From: UBA668 sp049424465
Lineage (GTDB): Bacteria > Actinomycetota > Acidimicrobiia > Acidimicrobiales > Ilumatobacteraceae
Assembly (NCBI GenBank): GCA_049424465.1
Contig: JBMSSR010000021.1
Location: 1-18,048 of the forward strand
Direction: 5' to 3'
Length of the DNA stretch: 18,048 nt
A program made the position numbers and the translations under genes. The stretch's first letter is position 1, and each line of letters begins with the position of its first letter. The notes beneath the pieces were generated by a model. That model was not told where the DNA came from and searched no databases. It saw only the letters and a list, made by a program, of their open reading frames with translations. This document shows positions 1-7,582 of the stretch, in pieces.

Positions 1-524
1 GGGGTCGCTTCGACGGTCGCGGCCGCTTCGACCGGGGCCGACTCGCCCGCCTCCAGCTGGCCGGACGCCTGCTGGATCGCCTTGACGATGTTGACGTAGC
101 CGGTGCAGCGGCAGAGGTTGCCGCTGAGCCCGATACGGACGTCCTCGTCCGTCGGTGCGGGGCAGCGTGCCAGCAGTGCCGTGGCCGAGACCAGCATGCC
201 GGGTGTGCAGTAGCCGCACTGCACACCGCCCTCCTCGAGGATGTTGCGCTGCAGCGGGTGCAGCGAGCCGTCGGCGGCGACGAGGCCCTCGACCGTGGTG
301 ACGTCGCGCCCTTGTGCCTGCGCGGCCAGGTAACTGCACGAGTTGACCGGTTGTCCGTCGAGCAACACCATGCAGGCACCGCACTCGCAGTCGTCGCAGC
401 CCTCCTTGGTGCCGGTGAGACCGACCTCGGTGCGGATGACGCTGAGCAGGTTGCGCGACATGTCGACGGACACCGGGTAGTCGGTACCGTTGACGCGCAG
501 GGTGATGTCGATGCGATCGCTCAT
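1..524 (-). CDS. Molybdenum hydroxylase small subunit, [2Fe-2S] (CoxS/XdhC-like), 3' end outside the window
   Basis: This is the electron-transfer subunit of a xanthine dehydrogenase / CO dehydrogenase-type enzyme; it passes electrons from the Mo centre to FAD. Translating the minus strand from the ATG at 524 gives about 174 residues without a stop before the window edge. The N-terminal plant-type ferredoxin domain holds GCDDCECGAC (residues 42-51) and C63. The C-terminal helical [2Fe-2S] domain holds CGYC (103-106) and CRC (138-140). The usual proteins of this family end near residue 160, but here an Ala/Glu/Pro-rich tail continues to the edge, so a C-terminal extension or fused domain is possible. 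Position 46 is Cys where most relatives have Gly, adding a fifth Cys near the first cluster. The start overlaps the stop of the FAD subunit gene as ATGA (524-521), implying translational coupling. The family is certain; the substrate is unknown. Confidence 0.93.
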   Translation of the reverse strand, partial: MSDRIDITLRVNGTDYPVSVDMSRNLLSVIRTEVGLTGTKEGCDDCECGACMVLLDGQPVNSCSYLAAQAQGRDVTTVEGLVAADGSLHPLQRNILEEGGVQCGYCTPGMLVSATALLARCPAPTDEDVRIGLSGNLCRCTGYVNIVKAIQQASGQLEAGESAPVEAAATVEAT

Positions 525-1432
525 GATGCTGCTCCGGGTGCTGCGGCGCCGATGCCGACGCTGCGGTTGACGGGGATGGCGAGGTGTTCGCCGGCGGCGC
601 GCCGTGCGGCGGCCTCGACCGCTCGCCCGGCCATGACACCGACTGCGTGGCGGCGGTAGTCGTCAGAGGCGCGCACGTCACTGATCGGGCGAGCCTGTGT
701 ACTGGCGGCAGCGCGAACTGCTGCGGCGGCGTCAGCCGGCGTCATGCCGGCGACATGGTCGAGGCCGGTGACAGGGAGGATGACGGGCGCCACCGCGGTG
801 AGCGCGACGCAGACACACTCGACACTGCCGTCCGCCGCGAGCGTGACGTTCGCAGCAGCACCCACGACGGCGATCTCCATCGCCCGGCGGTACTCGAGCC
901 GCACATAGGCGCTCCCGCTGCGTGGCGCCGGCGTGGGCAGGTGGATGACGGTGCACAGTTCGTCGTCAGCAGCGCTGTGCCGACCGGGGCCGGTCCACAG
1001 GTCACCGACCGTCACCCGTCGCGATCCGCGCGTCGACCGCAGTTCGACCTCGGCACCCAGCACCACCAACGGTGCGCCGGTGTCCATCGCCGGACTGCTG
1101 TTCATGACATTGCCACCGAGGGTGCCGACGTGGCGCGTCGCCGGTGAGCCGACGAGTGCACTGCCATCGGCGAGTGCCGACCACGTCGCGCCGAGGAGCG
1201 GGTGCTGCTCGATCTCGTGGTGCGAGGTGAGCGCACCGATCGCAACGCCGCTGTCGGTGGCGCACACACCGCGGAGTTCGGCGACGCGGTCGACCGCGAC
1301 GAGGCGGTCGGGGAGGGGTGCTTTGCCGTGGCGTGCGCCCACTACGAGGTCGGTGCCGCCGGCGATGGGTCGGGCGCCGTCGGCGAGCGCGGCCAGCGCG
1401 TCGTCGAGCGTGGATGCCATCTGGAAACTCAT
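521..1432 (-). CDS. Molybdenum hydroxylase FAD-binding medium subunit (CoxM-like)
   Basis: This 303-residue subunit takes electrons from the [2Fe-2S] subunit onto FAD and hands them to the final acceptor. The two FAD-binding signatures of the CoxM/XdhB family are visible: IAGGTDLVVGAR (residues 23-34) and TLGGNVMNSSPAMD (104-117). The C-terminal CO-dehydrogenase flavoprotein domain ends with SDVRASDDYRR (251-261), the family's conserved tail. The length is normal (about 280-300). I chose the ATG at 1432 because it overlaps the large-subunit stop as ATGA (1432-1429) and gives the usual short N-terminus before the FAD domain; longer readings only add antisense-like sequence from the large-subunit gene. 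Its own stop overlaps the small-subunit start in the same way, so the three subunits are probably made in fixed ratio from one mRNA. Confidence 0.95.
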   Translation of the reverse strand: MSFQMASTLDDALAALADGARPIAGGTDLVVGARHGKAPLPDRLVAVDRVAELRGVCATDSGVAIGALTSHHEIEQHPLLGATWSALADGSALVGSPATRHVGTLGGNVMNSSPAMDTGAPLVVLGAEVELRSTRGSRRVTVGDLWTGPGRHSAADDELCTVIHLPTPAPRSGSAYVRLEYRRAMEIAVVGAAANVTLAADGSVECVCVALTAVAPVILPVTGLDHVAGMTPADAAAAVRAAASTQARPISDVRASDDYRRHAVGVMAGRAVEAAARRAAGEHLAIPVNRSVGIGAAAPGAAS

Positions 1433-3714
1433 CGTGCACCATCCCCTGCGCGCCACACGCGCTCTGCGGTCATCGGGAGCTGTCGCAGCCGACCGCCCGT
1501 CACCCGGGCGATGCCGTTGGCGATCGCCGCAGCCGTCGCGACGTTCGGTGCCTCGGCCAACCCCTTGGCACCGTGCGGACCGGCATCGGGCGTGGCGATC
1601 TGCACGAAGTGGATGTCGATCGCCGGTGCATCGGCACAGGTCTGCAGCTTGTACTCGAGCAGGCCGGGGTTGCGCTGACGTCCGTCGTCGCCGTACTGCG
1701 TCCCCTCGCTGAGCGCCTGGCCGATCCCCATCAGCACGGCACCCTGCACCTGTCCCTCGGCGCCGATCTGGTTGATGATCGTGCCCGAGTCGTGGCCTGC
1801 ACCGACGTGCAGCACCCGCACCACACCTGTGTCTCGGTCGACCTTCACCCGGACGGCATGACAGCTGAACTGCGGCGCGATCCACGCCGTGACGCCGACG
1901 TCGCCGACACACGTGGTGCCCTCGGTGGCTGGACTGCTGGGCGGCGCGCCCGAGCCGTGCCCGATGAGCAGTTCACCGCCCGCTGCCTCGGCAGCCAGTT
2001 CGGCGATCGGCACGGACACCGACGGGGTGCCGCGGACCGCGGCGGCGCCGTCCTTGAGCTCGATGTCCGCGACCGCCGCCTCGAGTCGGTCGGCGGCGAG
2101 CCGCTTGAGCTGGTCGGCGATCTGCCCGGCAGCCGCGAGCGCAGCGCGTCCGTTGTTGAACAGCGTCTGCGAGCCGGTCGCGCCCATGTCGTACGGGGCG
2201 GCGCTGGTGTCCTGGTACACGAGCTCGAAGTCCTCGGCCGACATCCCCAGCTCGTCGGCGACGAGCTGGCGCAGCGTCATGACCGCGCCGGTGCCGCACT
2301 CCTGTGCGCCGGTGATGATCTGGCCGCTGCCGTCGGCATCGACCTTGACGAACACGCCCGACGGGGCGGAGAACGACGGCCACCAGCCGACCGCCACACC
2401 GATGGCCTCGTCGTCGGGCAGCGGCTGGCCGTAACCGACCGCCGCCGTCGCCGCATCGATGCAGTCGAGCATGCCGATCTCGTCGTAGGTCTGGCCGGTC
2501 GGCCCCGTGCCGCCACTGCGGACGACGTTGCGGCGGCGGAACTCGACGGGGTCGATGCCGATCGCGGCCGCGACCTCGTCGGTGTGCGACTCGAGCGCCC
2601 AGCACGACTGTGGTGCCGTCGGGGCACGCACCGAGCCCGACGGCTGGTGGTTGGTGTAGACGAGGTGTGCTTCGGCGCGCACGTTCGGGATCTGATACGG
2701 CCCCAGCGCGTGCATCGCTGCCATCTGTGCGAAGAAGCCACTGTCGGCGGTGTAGGCGCCGTTGTCGACGGCGAGCCACACGCGGCGGCCGACGATGGTG
2801 CCGTCGCGCATCACGCCCGTCTCGAAGTCGAACACGATGCCCTCTCGACGTCGGTCGGGCACGACGAACTCCTCGCGCCGGCTGAAGACGAGTCGGACGG
2901 GCCGCCGAGCGGCACGGGCGAGTGCGGCGACGTGGGCCTCGAAGTGGAAGCCGCACTTGCCGCCGAACCCGCCGCCCAGATGGGGCACGATGATGCGCAC
3001 ACGGCTGGCCGGCATCTCGAGCGTCTCACACACGCCGGCGCGGGCATCGAACGGCACCTGCGTGCTCGTCCAGATCGTCACCTTGTTGCCCTCCCACTGG
3101 GCGACGACGGCGCGCGGCTCGATGGGTGCGGCGTGGCACCCGTCGGCGACATAGCGACCGGCGACGACCAGGTCGGCGGCGGCGAGCGCAGCGTCCACGT
3201 CGCCGCGGCTGACGATCGACGTCGTCGCGCGATTGCGGTCGCGGACCATCGCGTCGCCGGCCTCGTACGAGGCCCAGTCGGTATGGACGAGCGGTGCCTC
3301 GTCGCGGAGTGCGTCCTCGATGTCGTTGACGACGGGCAGTGGCTCGAGCTCGACGATGATCGCGTCGACTGCCCGCTGCGCGGTCGCGGCGTCGACAGCG
3401 GCGACAGCAGCAAGGATCTCGCCCTCGAAGCGGACCACGTCGCGCGCGAAGAGCCGGCGGTCCTTGATGAACGGCCCGTATGCGACGTCGGGGACGTCGT
3501 CAGCCGTGATGACGGCGAACACGCCGGGCAGTGCCCGCGCTGCGGTGACGTCGAGCCGTCGGATGCGGGCGTGGCTGACCCCCGCATAACGGAACTTGGC
3601 CGTCAGGCACCCGGTGAGCGTCAGGTCGGCCGTGTAGCGCCCGCTGCCGGTGACCTTGTCGGGGCCGTCGGCGCGGACGAAGCGGCGGGGTGCGGTGGTC
3701 GTGGCGGTTCCCAT
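1429..3714 (-). CDS. Molybdenum hydroxylase large (molybdopterin-binding) subunit, xanthine dehydrogenase family
   Basis: This 761-residue catalytic subunit binds the molybdenum-pterin cofactor and hydroxylates its substrate with water-derived oxygen. The N-terminal aldehyde oxidase/xanthine dehydrogenase a/b hammerhead domain spans about 15-130. The Mo-binding domain follows, with GGGFGGK (247-253), VRAPTAPQ (362-369) and QECGTG (471-476). Near the C-terminus GAKGLAEAP (715-723) supplies E721 at the place of the conserved catalytic glutamate. The AYXCSFR loop of true form I CO dehydrogenase is absent, so aerobic CO oxidation is unlikely; purines, N-heterocycles or aldehydes remain possible. 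The ATG at 3714 gives a normal N-terminus (RFVRADGPDKVTG). A 68-base gap separates it from the upstream permease, the only real gap in the cluster, and a weak leaderless-type promoter may lie there. No cofactor-maturation gene is visible in the window. Confidence 0.94.
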   Translation of the reverse strand: MGTATTTAPRRFVRADGPDKVTGSGRYTADLTLTGCLTAKFRYAGVSHARIRRLDVTAARALPGVFAVITADDVPDVAYGPFIKDRRLFARDVVRFEGEILAAVAAVDAATAQRAVDAIIVELEPLPVVNDIEDALRDEAPLVHTDWASYEAGDAMVRDRNRATTSIVSRGDVDAALAAADLVVAGRYVADGCHAAPIEPRAVVAQWEGNKVTIWTSTQVPFDARAGVCETLEMPASRVRIIVPHLGGGFGGKCGFHFEAHVAALARAARRPVRLVFSRREEFVVPDRRREGIVFDFETGVMRDGTIVGRRVWLAVDNGAYTADSGFFAQMAAMHALGPYQIPNVRAEAHLVYTNHQPSGSVRAPTAPQSCWALESHTDEVAAAIGIDPVEFRRRNVVRSGGTGPTGQTYDEIGMLDCIDAATAAVGYGQPLPDDEAIGVAVGWWPSFSAPSGVFVKVDADGSGQIITGAQECGTGAVMTLRQLVADELGMSAEDFELVYQDTSAAPYDMGATGSQTLFNNGRAALAAAGQIADQLKRLAADRLEAAVADIELKDGAAAVRGTPSVSVPIAELAAEAAGGELLIGHGSGAPPSSPATEGTTCVGDVGVTAWIAPQFSCHAVRVKVDRDTGVVRVLHVGAGHDSGTIINQIGAEGQVQGAVLMGIGQALSEGTQYGDDGRQRNPGLLEYKLQTCADAPAIDIHFVQIATPDAGPHGAKGLAEAPNVATAAAIANGIARVTGGRLRQLPMTAERVWRAGDGAR

Positions 3715-3722
3715 GGCGCCCC

Positions 3723-3728
3723 ACTATG
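3723..3728 (-). promoter_or_regulatory. Possible -10 element for the molybdenum hydroxylase genes (leaderless type)
   Basis: Reading the minus strand, CATAGT preceded by TGG lies 8 bases before the ATG at 3714. In actinobacteria this spacing places the transcription start at or next to the start codon. No strong Shine-Dalgarno is present, only a GGGG run. No clear -35 box was found. It could give the hydroxylase genes expression independent of the transporter genes. Weak evidence. Confidence 0.25.
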
Positions 3729-3782
3729 CCAGACGATGGCGAGCGGCCCGGTTGCCCGATCCCCTCGGCGGGAGCCGACGCG

Positions 3783-4673
3783 TCAGGACGACAGCGCGAC
3801 GAGGTCGCCGGTGACCCGGTCGGAGGTCGCGGTGCGCCTGCTCGCGACGCGCAGTGCGACTGCAGCGAGCGCGACCGCGGCGAGGGTGAGCACGAGCATC
3901 ACCGTGGCGAGTGCGTTGAGCGACGGTGTCGACCCTGCACGGGCACCCGAGTAGATCCGGATCGGCACCGTCTCGGTGGAGGCGCCCGTGGAGAGGAACG
4001 ATGAGATCACGAAGTCGTCGACCGAGGTTGCGAACACCACCATGACGCTGGCGAAGATCGCTGGCGCCAGCAGCGGAAGCAGGACGAGGCGTACCGCCTG
4101 GAGCCTCGTCGCGCCGAGGTCGCGCGCCGCCTCCTCGTACTGGGTGCCGATCGCGGCGAGGCGGCCGCGCACGATGACCACGACGAACGACACGGTGAAC
4201 GTGACGTGGCCGAGCAGCTGGCGGACGAGCCCGTCGGGCACGCCGGTGTAGAGCTGGCTGAAGACGAGGAACAGCGCCACGCCGAAAACGATCTCTGGCG
4301 TGACGATCGGCAGGAGCATGAGCGTGTTGGCCGAGTTGGCCGCCCGACTCCTCCAGCGCTGCAGGCCGATGGCCATCGCGACACCGAGCGGCGTGGCCAC
4401 GGCGATGCACAGTGCAGCGAGCACCAGCGTGTTGCGGAGTGCGGTGTGCAGCGACTCGTCGTGCAGGAGCGACGAGGACGAGTCGCCGACGTACCAGCGC
4501 AGCGAGAGCGGCTGGAACGACGAGCGGCTGCGGCCGCCGTTGAACGAGATGCGTACCGCGACCAGCACCGGCAGCAGCGACCACAGGACGTACAGCCACG
4601 TCAGCAGCGCGAGCGTGGGGACCCGGCGCCGTGGCCGGCGTGCGCGAGTCGGGGCTCGCCCGGGAGCGGTCAT
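3783..4673 (-). CDS. ABC transporter permease, polyamine type (PotC-like)
   Basis: This 296-residue inner-membrane protein is the second permease of a binding-protein-dependent importer of the spermidine/putrescine class. After a basic N-terminus (1-18) come about six membrane segments, starting near 20-41 and 82-104. The EAA loop that docks the ATPase is clear at 180-203 (EEAARDLGATRLQAVRLVLLP). The following DDFVISSFLSTG (219-230) and TVPIRIYSGARAG (235-247) are typical of PotC relatives. The ATG at 4673 overlaps the upstream permease stop as ATGA (4673-4670), which fixes the start; longer readings run through the other permease in the wrong frame. The substrate cannot be read from the sequence; polyamine-type permeases also carry other compounds such as aminoethylphosphonate. 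Confidence 0.93.
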   Translation of the reverse strand: MTAPGRAPTRARRPRRRVPTLALLTWLYVLWSLLPVLVAVRISFNGGRSRSSFQPLSLRWYVGDSSSSLLHDESLHTALRNTLVLAALCIAVATPLGVAMAIGLQRWRSRAANSANTLMLLPIVTPEIVFGVALFLVFSQLYTGVPDGLVRQLLGHVTFTVSFVVVIVRGRLAAIGTQYEEAARDLGATRLQAVRLVLLPLLAPAIFASVMVVFATSVDDFVISSFLSTGASTETVPIRIYSGARAGSTPSLNALATVMLVLTLAAVALAAVALRVASRRTATSDRVTGDLVALSS

Positions 4674-5626
4674 CGCTCGGCCGCCCGCTGCTGGCGAAGT
4701 GTGGCCACCAGGTAATAGACCATCAGCACGAGCAGCATCGCCATGAGCACGAGCACCAGCGACGCGCCCGTCTGCGGCTGCGAACTGCCGCGGAGGAAGA
4801 ACTCGATCTGGTTGCCGATCATCTCGGTGCGCGGCGAGCCACTCGTCAGGAAGGTGTTGGTGTAGTAGTCGCCGAACATCGGCAGCACGGTGATCACTGA
4901 CGCGGCCATCAGACCGGGGATCGAGAGCGGCAGCGTGACGCGGAGGAAGGCGGCGAGGCGGGACGCGCCGAGGTCGCGTGCCGCCTCGATGAGGCGCCCG
5001 TCGAGCCGTTCGAGCGCGCTGTACATCGGGAGGATGAAGAAGGGCACGTACCCGTACACCAATCCGATGACCACCGTGCTCGCCGAGCCGTCGAGCCATG
5101 TGCGCGGTTGGTCGAGCACGCCGAGCCAGCCGAGGACGCGGTTCACGTAGCCGTCGGCTTGCAGGAGGTTCGTCCACGCCATCATGCGCATGAGGTAGCT
5201 GATCCAGAACGGCAGCACCAGCATCGCGAGCAATGGGCCGCGCGAGCGGCCGGCGATGCGTGCCACGAAGTACGAGATCGGGTAGCCGATCACGATGCAG
5301 CCCGCCAGTGCGAGCGCCACGTACTCGAACGTGCGCAGGAACACGTGGCCGAGGTCGCCGCCGAACACCCGCCCGAGCACGGCACGAAGGGCACCGAACT
5401 CCCAGTGCAGCGGGTTCCACGCCGGCAGGGGCATCTTCAGCAGCGGGTCGATGCGCCCGAAGGCGACCGCGGCGACGGCGTAGATGGACGCGGCGAAGAA
5501 CGCGAGCAGCCACCCGACGCCGGGCGCGGCGAACGCGGACCAGATGCGGTTGGCGCGTCGGGCGGCGGACGACCGGCGCGGCCGGGTCAGCCGCCCGTCG
5601 TGAACGTCGACCACGCGGTGTCCCAC
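4670..5626 (-). CDS. ABC transporter permease, polyamine type (PotB-like)
   Basis: This 318-residue membrane protein is the partner permease of the PotC-like protein. The first membrane segment spans about 32-56, followed by a periplasmic region, then about five further segments. Family traits are LPFWISYLMRMMAW (138-151), the EAA loop EAARDLGASRLAAFLRVTLP (214-233) and FGDYYTNTFLTSG (251-263). The likely start is the GTG at 5626, with a second in-frame GTG at 5614; both overlap the 3' end of the binding-protein gene (by 40 or 28 bases). No later start codon precedes the first membrane segment. The overlap supports coupled translation with the binding protein. Substrate unknown. Confidence 0.92.
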   Translation of the reverse strand: MGHRVVDVHDGRLTRPRRSSAARRANRIWSAFAAPGVGWLLAFFAASIYAVAAVAFGRIDPLLKMPLPAWNPLHWEFGALRAVLGRVFGGDLGHVFLRTFEYVALALAGCIVIGYPISYFVARIAGRSRGPLLAMLVLPFWISYLMRMMAWTNLLQADGYVNRVLGWLGVLDQPRTWLDGSASTVVIGLVYGYVPFFILPMYSALERLDGRLIEAARDLGASRLAAFLRVTLPLSIPGLMAASVITVLPMFGDYYTNTFLTSGSPRTEMIGNQIEFFLRGSSQPQTGASLVLVLMAMLLVLMVYYLVATLRQQRAAER

Positions 5627-6822
5627 AGGGCGGTGGCGTCGGCGTCGAGCGGTCGCAGCGACAGGCCGCGCGCGACGTCGTCAGCCGTGGGCAGCGCCGA
5701 GCGGAGCGTCTCGGGGACGTAGCCGGCGTCGATGACGTAGTCGGCGTCGAGCGCGCTGATGCAGGGCAGGTAGCCCACCCAGCTGAAGTTCTTCTCGGCC
5801 ACCGCGTTGTCGAGCAGGAAGTTGAGATAGAGGTGGGCCAGCACGGGGTGCTCCGCAGTCGCGAGCACGCCCATCGAGTCGTTGGTGATGATGTACTGCT
5901 CGGCCGGCGGGTGCCAGAACCCGAGTACCGCCGGGTCGGTACCCTCGGGCAGGTACCCGGAGGCCGCGGCGAGCAGGTCACCGCTCCAGGTGTGCGCGAT
6001 CGTGGTGGTGCCCTCGGGGATGTCCTTGTAGCCCTCGATGTTCACCTTGACGTTCACCGAGTCGACGAGCTCGAGCAGCGACGCCAGGGCTGCGTCGATC
6101 TCGGTGCTGTCGGTGCTGTTGACGTCGGTGATGCCGTTGCGCAGCAGCGCCATCGCGATGGTCTCGCGCGCGTCGTCGAGCACGGACACCTCGCCCTTGA
6201 AGTCGGTGGCACCCCAGATGGCGTCCCACCCGGCGGCCTCGACCTCGGCGGGATCGATGCGGTCGGTGCGGTAGCCGATGCCGGTGCCGAAGAACATGTA
6301 CGGCACCGTGTAGGCGGCGCCCTTGTCGTACCAGGGGTCGTTGAACGTCGGGATGACGTTGCCGAAGTTGGTGAGGTACGAGCGGTTGAGCGGCTGCAGC
6401 AGACCGGCCGCGATGAGGTTGCTGACCGACGCCGTCACCATCGAGTGGTGGACGTCGGCCTTGATGGCACCCGACGCGAGCTTGGTGGTGGCCTCGGTGT
6501 CGGTGTCGAACGTGGTGATCTCGACCTTCACGCCGTACATCGACTCGAAGTCGGCGATGACGTCGGGGTTGACGTAGTCGGCATAGCTGACGAGGCGGAG
6601 CGGCCCTGCCTCGGGCTCGAGCCCGTCGGCGATCGGCTCGGCGGAGCCCTGCGACGAGCTCCCGCCGCAGGCCTGCAACAGCGGCACACTGCCGAGCAGC
6701 ACGCCGAGGCCTGCCGTGCGGGCGATCAACTCGCGCCGAGTCCACGAATTCGAGCCCACCTGTCCGGCCGACCGGACCTGGTGGCGCTGGCTCGACGCGC
6801 TGCGGAACCGTCTCGATGACAT
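5587..6822 (-). CDS. ABC transporter substrate-binding lipoprotein, PotD-like, with twin-arginine signal
   Basis: This 411-residue protein captures the substrate outside the membrane for the two downstream permeases. The N-terminus has a twin-arginine type signal (TRRELIART, 28-36), a hydrophobic stretch (about 37-48) and a lipobox LQAC with C52 as the lipidation site, so it is probably exported folded by Tat and anchored as a lipoprotein. The mature part starts like PotD-family proteins (LRLVSYADYVNPDVIADFES, 75-94) and keeps the two-lobe length of that family. The ATG at 6822 has GGGGG 7 bases upstream as a modest ribosome binding site. It is the first gene of the minus-strand cluster, and the HD-domain gene starts divergently 148 bases away. 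No ATP-binding subunit follows in the window. The identity of the ligand is open; linkage to the molybdenum hydroxylase suggests that enzyme's substrate. Confidence 0.92.
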   Translation of the reverse strand: MSSRRFRSASSQRHQVRSAGQVGSNSWTRRELIARTAGLGVLLGSVPLLQACGGSSSQGSAEPIADGLEPEAGPLRLVSYADYVNPDVIADFESMYGVKVEITTFDTDTEATTKLASGAIKADVHHSMVTASVSNLIAAGLLQPLNRSYLTNFGNVIPTFNDPWYDKGAAYTVPYMFFGTGIGYRTDRIDPAEVEAAGWDAIWGATDFKGEVSVLDDARETIAMALLRNGITDVNSTDSTEIDAALASLLELVDSVNVKVNIEGYKDIPEGTTTIAHTWSGDLLAAASGYLPEGTDPAVLGFWHPPAEQYIITNDSMGVLATAEHPVLAHLYLNFLLDNAVAEKNFSWVGYLPCISALDADYVIDAGYVPETLRSALPTADDVARGLSLRPLDADATALWDTAWSTFTTGG

Positions 6823-6970
6823 GTCTCAACCCCCGGGTCCCCGACGCCGCTGCGTGCGCAGGCTGTCGGTCGATCGGCAGCGTACCAGAGGTGCTGCGGG
6901 GCGATCGGACGACGCGAAGTACGGTGTCCTCACAGTTCGTGCCCGCACGAGGGGCAGGGGGGAGAACGCG
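6823..6970. promoter_or_regulatory. Divergent intergenic region between the binding protein and the HD-domain gene
   Basis: This 148-base region must hold the start signals of both the minus-strand transporter cluster and the plus-strand HD gene. Candidate -10 elements are TACGCT on the minus strand (near 6890) and TACGGT on the plus strand (near 6920); neither has a convincing -35 box. Before the HD gene, GGGGAG (6959-6964) sits 6 bases ahead of the ATG at 6971 and is a good Shine-Dalgarno. No clear operator palindrome was seen. Confidence 0.35.
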
Positions 6971-7576
6971 ATGTCGTCGAACCAGACAGCACCTCACGAC
7001 GGTGAGGTCGTGAGCTTCCGCCAGATGATCGACGGCACCAAGGCCGACTACGACCTGCTGCAGCGACTCGAGCACGAGTACATCGCCGACCTACCGGACC
7101 GGCTCGTTGCGTCGTTGCGCGCGCTCGACAGCGGCCTCGCTGGCTACCCGGTCTCGCGGTACGTGCACTCGTTGCAGTCAGCGACGCGCGCCGAGGCGGA
7201 CGGCGCCGACGTCGACTGGATCATCGGCGCGCTGCTGCACGACATCGGCGACGAACTGGCGCCCTGCAACCACTCGCAGGTGGCGGCATCGATCATCAGA
7301 CCGTACGTCCGCGCCGAGGTGACGTGGGTGGTCAACGTGCACGGCATCTTCCAGCAGCACTATTACGGCCACCACATCGGCCTCGACCCCGATGCCCGCG
7401 AGGTGTATCGCGACCACCCGTGGTTCGACAGCGCCGAGCGGTTCTGCCTCCGGTGGGACCAGGCGGCGTTCGACCCCGACTACGCCAACAGGCCCATCGA
7501 GCACTTCGAGCCGATGCTGCGCGAGGTGTTCGCCCGGGCGCCCTTCGACGCTGCAGTCATCGGCATCGAGCGCTGA
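6971..7576 (+). CDS. HD-domain protein of the PhnZ/MIOX-type (putative diiron oxygenase)
   Basis: This 201-residue cytosolic protein has an HD domain. Potential metal ligands are H66 (VHSLQSA), H90-D91 (LLHDIGD), H101 (NHSQ), H124 (VHGIF) and D163 (RWDQAAFDPD). That six-ligand set and the 24-residue step from H66 to H90 match, as I recall them, the mixed-valent diiron oxygenases PhnZ and myo-inositol oxygenase, including the HSLQ..A..A..GA block and the RWD motif. A simple HD phosphohydrolase usually has fewer ligands. Oxidative cleavage of an organic substrate is therefore plausible, but the substrate is not identifiable. The ATG at 6971 is chosen for its Shine-Dalgarno; the reading frame is open further upstream but into the promoter region. 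It is divergent from the transporter/hydroxylase cluster and may share its pathway. It ends only 6 bases from the convergent hydrolase gene. Confidence 0.88.
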   Translation: MSSNQTAPHDGEVVSFRQMIDGTKADYDLLQRLEHEYIADLPDRLVASLRALDSGLAGYPVSRYVHSLQSATRAEADGADVDWIIGALLHDIGDELAPCNHSQVAASIIRPYVRAEVTWVVNVHGIFQQHYYGHHIGLDPDAREVYRDHPWFDSAERFCLRWDQAAFDPDYANRPIEHFEPMLREVFARAPFDAAVIGIER

Positions 7577-7582
7577 GCAACG

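Noticed and set aside
1429..3714. Identification of the large subunit as CO dehydrogenase CoxL
   Set aside because: The AYXCSFR active-site loop of form I CoxL is absent; the corresponding segment reads VRAPTAPQ.
1318..3954. 878-residue open frame on the plus strand across the large-subunit gene
   Set aside because: It is antisense to a clear molybdenum hydroxylase gene, has no recognisable domain and arises from GC-rich codon structure.
5233..6819. 528-residue plus-strand open frame over the binding-protein gene
   Set aside because: Antisense to a well-supported PotD-like lipoprotein and without family features.
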